Made by a program: the position numbers and the translations under genes | NCBI RefSeq assembly: GCF_034366625.1 | Contig: NZ_JAXMIH010000008.1 | Span: forward strand, 868,001-932,000 | DNA: 64,000 nucleotides | Reading direction: 5' to 3' | DNA from: Prosthecobacter sp. | Lineage (GTDB): Bacteria > Verrucomicrobiota > Verrucomicrobiia > Verrucomicrobiales > Verrucomicrobiaceae | Shown here: positions 63,837-64,000 of the stretch, piece by piece | Layout: every line of letters starts with the position of its first letter | Numbering within the stretch: the stretch's first letter is position 1 | Notes under the pieces: model-generated | The model's database searches: none | Told to the model about the DNA's origin: nothing | Seen by the model: only the letters and a program-made list of their open reading frames with translations

Positions 63837-64000
63837 TTAGATAAGAGCGGTGTTGGAGTTGGAAATTGGTTGCGTGATGCCTGCGGTGGCGCGGATGGCG
63901 TCGAGTTCGAGGCGGAGATGCTTTTGAAAGAGGGAGATGTCGGCGCTGTGGATGAGCATGTTCGCTCCGAGGGCCAGGAAACGCGACTGCTGCTCGATGC
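63837..64000 (-). CDS. HpcH/HpaI-type aldolase, C-terminal fragment (continues past window end)
   Basis: The minus-strand frame is open to the window edge and ends at TAA 63839-63837. The visible 54 codons read 'FLALGANMLIHSADISLFQK' then 'LELDAIRATAG', the C-terminal pattern of the HpcH/HpaI aldolase/citrate lyase family. It is probably a cytoplasmic enzyme that cleaves a 2-keto-3-deoxy sugar acid. That would suit catabolism of uronic acids released by the lyases encoded downstream. It is the first gene seen of the run. Confidence 0.7.
   Translation of the reverse strand, partial: IEQQSRFLALGANMLIHSADISLFQKHLRLELDAIRATAGITQPISNSNTALI

Overview
The window looks like a chromosomal segment of a Verrucomicrobiota bacterium, probably close to Verrucomicrobium/Prosthecobacter. 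The evidence is a giant PEP-CTERM protein built of autotransporter-associated beta-strand (PATR-type) repeats, the four-gene 'Verru_Chthon cassette' directly behind it, and a dense cluster of secreted sulfatases, sialidase-type propellers, pectinolytic enzymes, ThuA and FAD-oxidoreductase proteins. Genus is not determined.

Region 1 (1-29739, + strand) is one uninterrupted reading frame of more than 9,900 codons whose 5' end lies outside the window. It is made of PATR-type beta-strand repeats, several kilobase-scale super-repeats, about 20 copies of a ~55-65 residue module that interrupts the other repeats, and a C-terminal PEP-CTERM sorting signal. Two internal junctions look like old protein ends followed by new protein starts, so the gene appears to have grown by fusion of whole proteins.

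Region 2 (29877-37244, + strand) encodes cassette proteins A, B, C and D, with overlapping or closely spaced genes. All have a pseudopilin-like N-terminus. Their individual features match the four minor pseudopilins of type II secretion (A = GspK-like, B = GspI-like, C = GspJ-like, D = GspH-like). The simplest reading is a pseudopilus-tip set dedicated to the neighbouring giant protein.

Region 3 (37312-42317, + strand) is housekeeping: guaB, guaA (GMP synthesis), tmk (dTMP kinase) and a holB-like clamp-loader delta' subunit. The gaps between them carry short related repeats and a good inverted repeat. A decayed small gene (about 42404-42648) and a secreted alpha/beta hydrolase follow.

Region 4 (43605-64000, - strand) is a run of 13 co-directional genes with short gaps or overlaps, apart from one gap of about 140 bp at 48537-48678 that holds a gene remnant. 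In transcription order: an HpcH/HpaI-type aldolase (partial), a sialidase-like propeller, a ThuA protein, a serine hydrolase with an extra C-terminal domain, a sulfatase, a sialidase, an SGNH esterase, a second near-identical sulfatase, a PL1-like lyase, a glycerophosphodiesterase, two tandem FAD oxidoreductases, a PL10-CE12 fusion, a beta-helix protein and an Asp-box propeller/esterase fusion. Nearly all have signal peptides. I infer an exported or periplasmic programme for sulfated, acetylated and acidic (pectin-like, possibly sialylated) polysaccharides. No transporter, regulator or sulfatase-maturing enzyme is present inside the window. No rRNA, tRNA, CRISPR array or insertion sequence was recognised.
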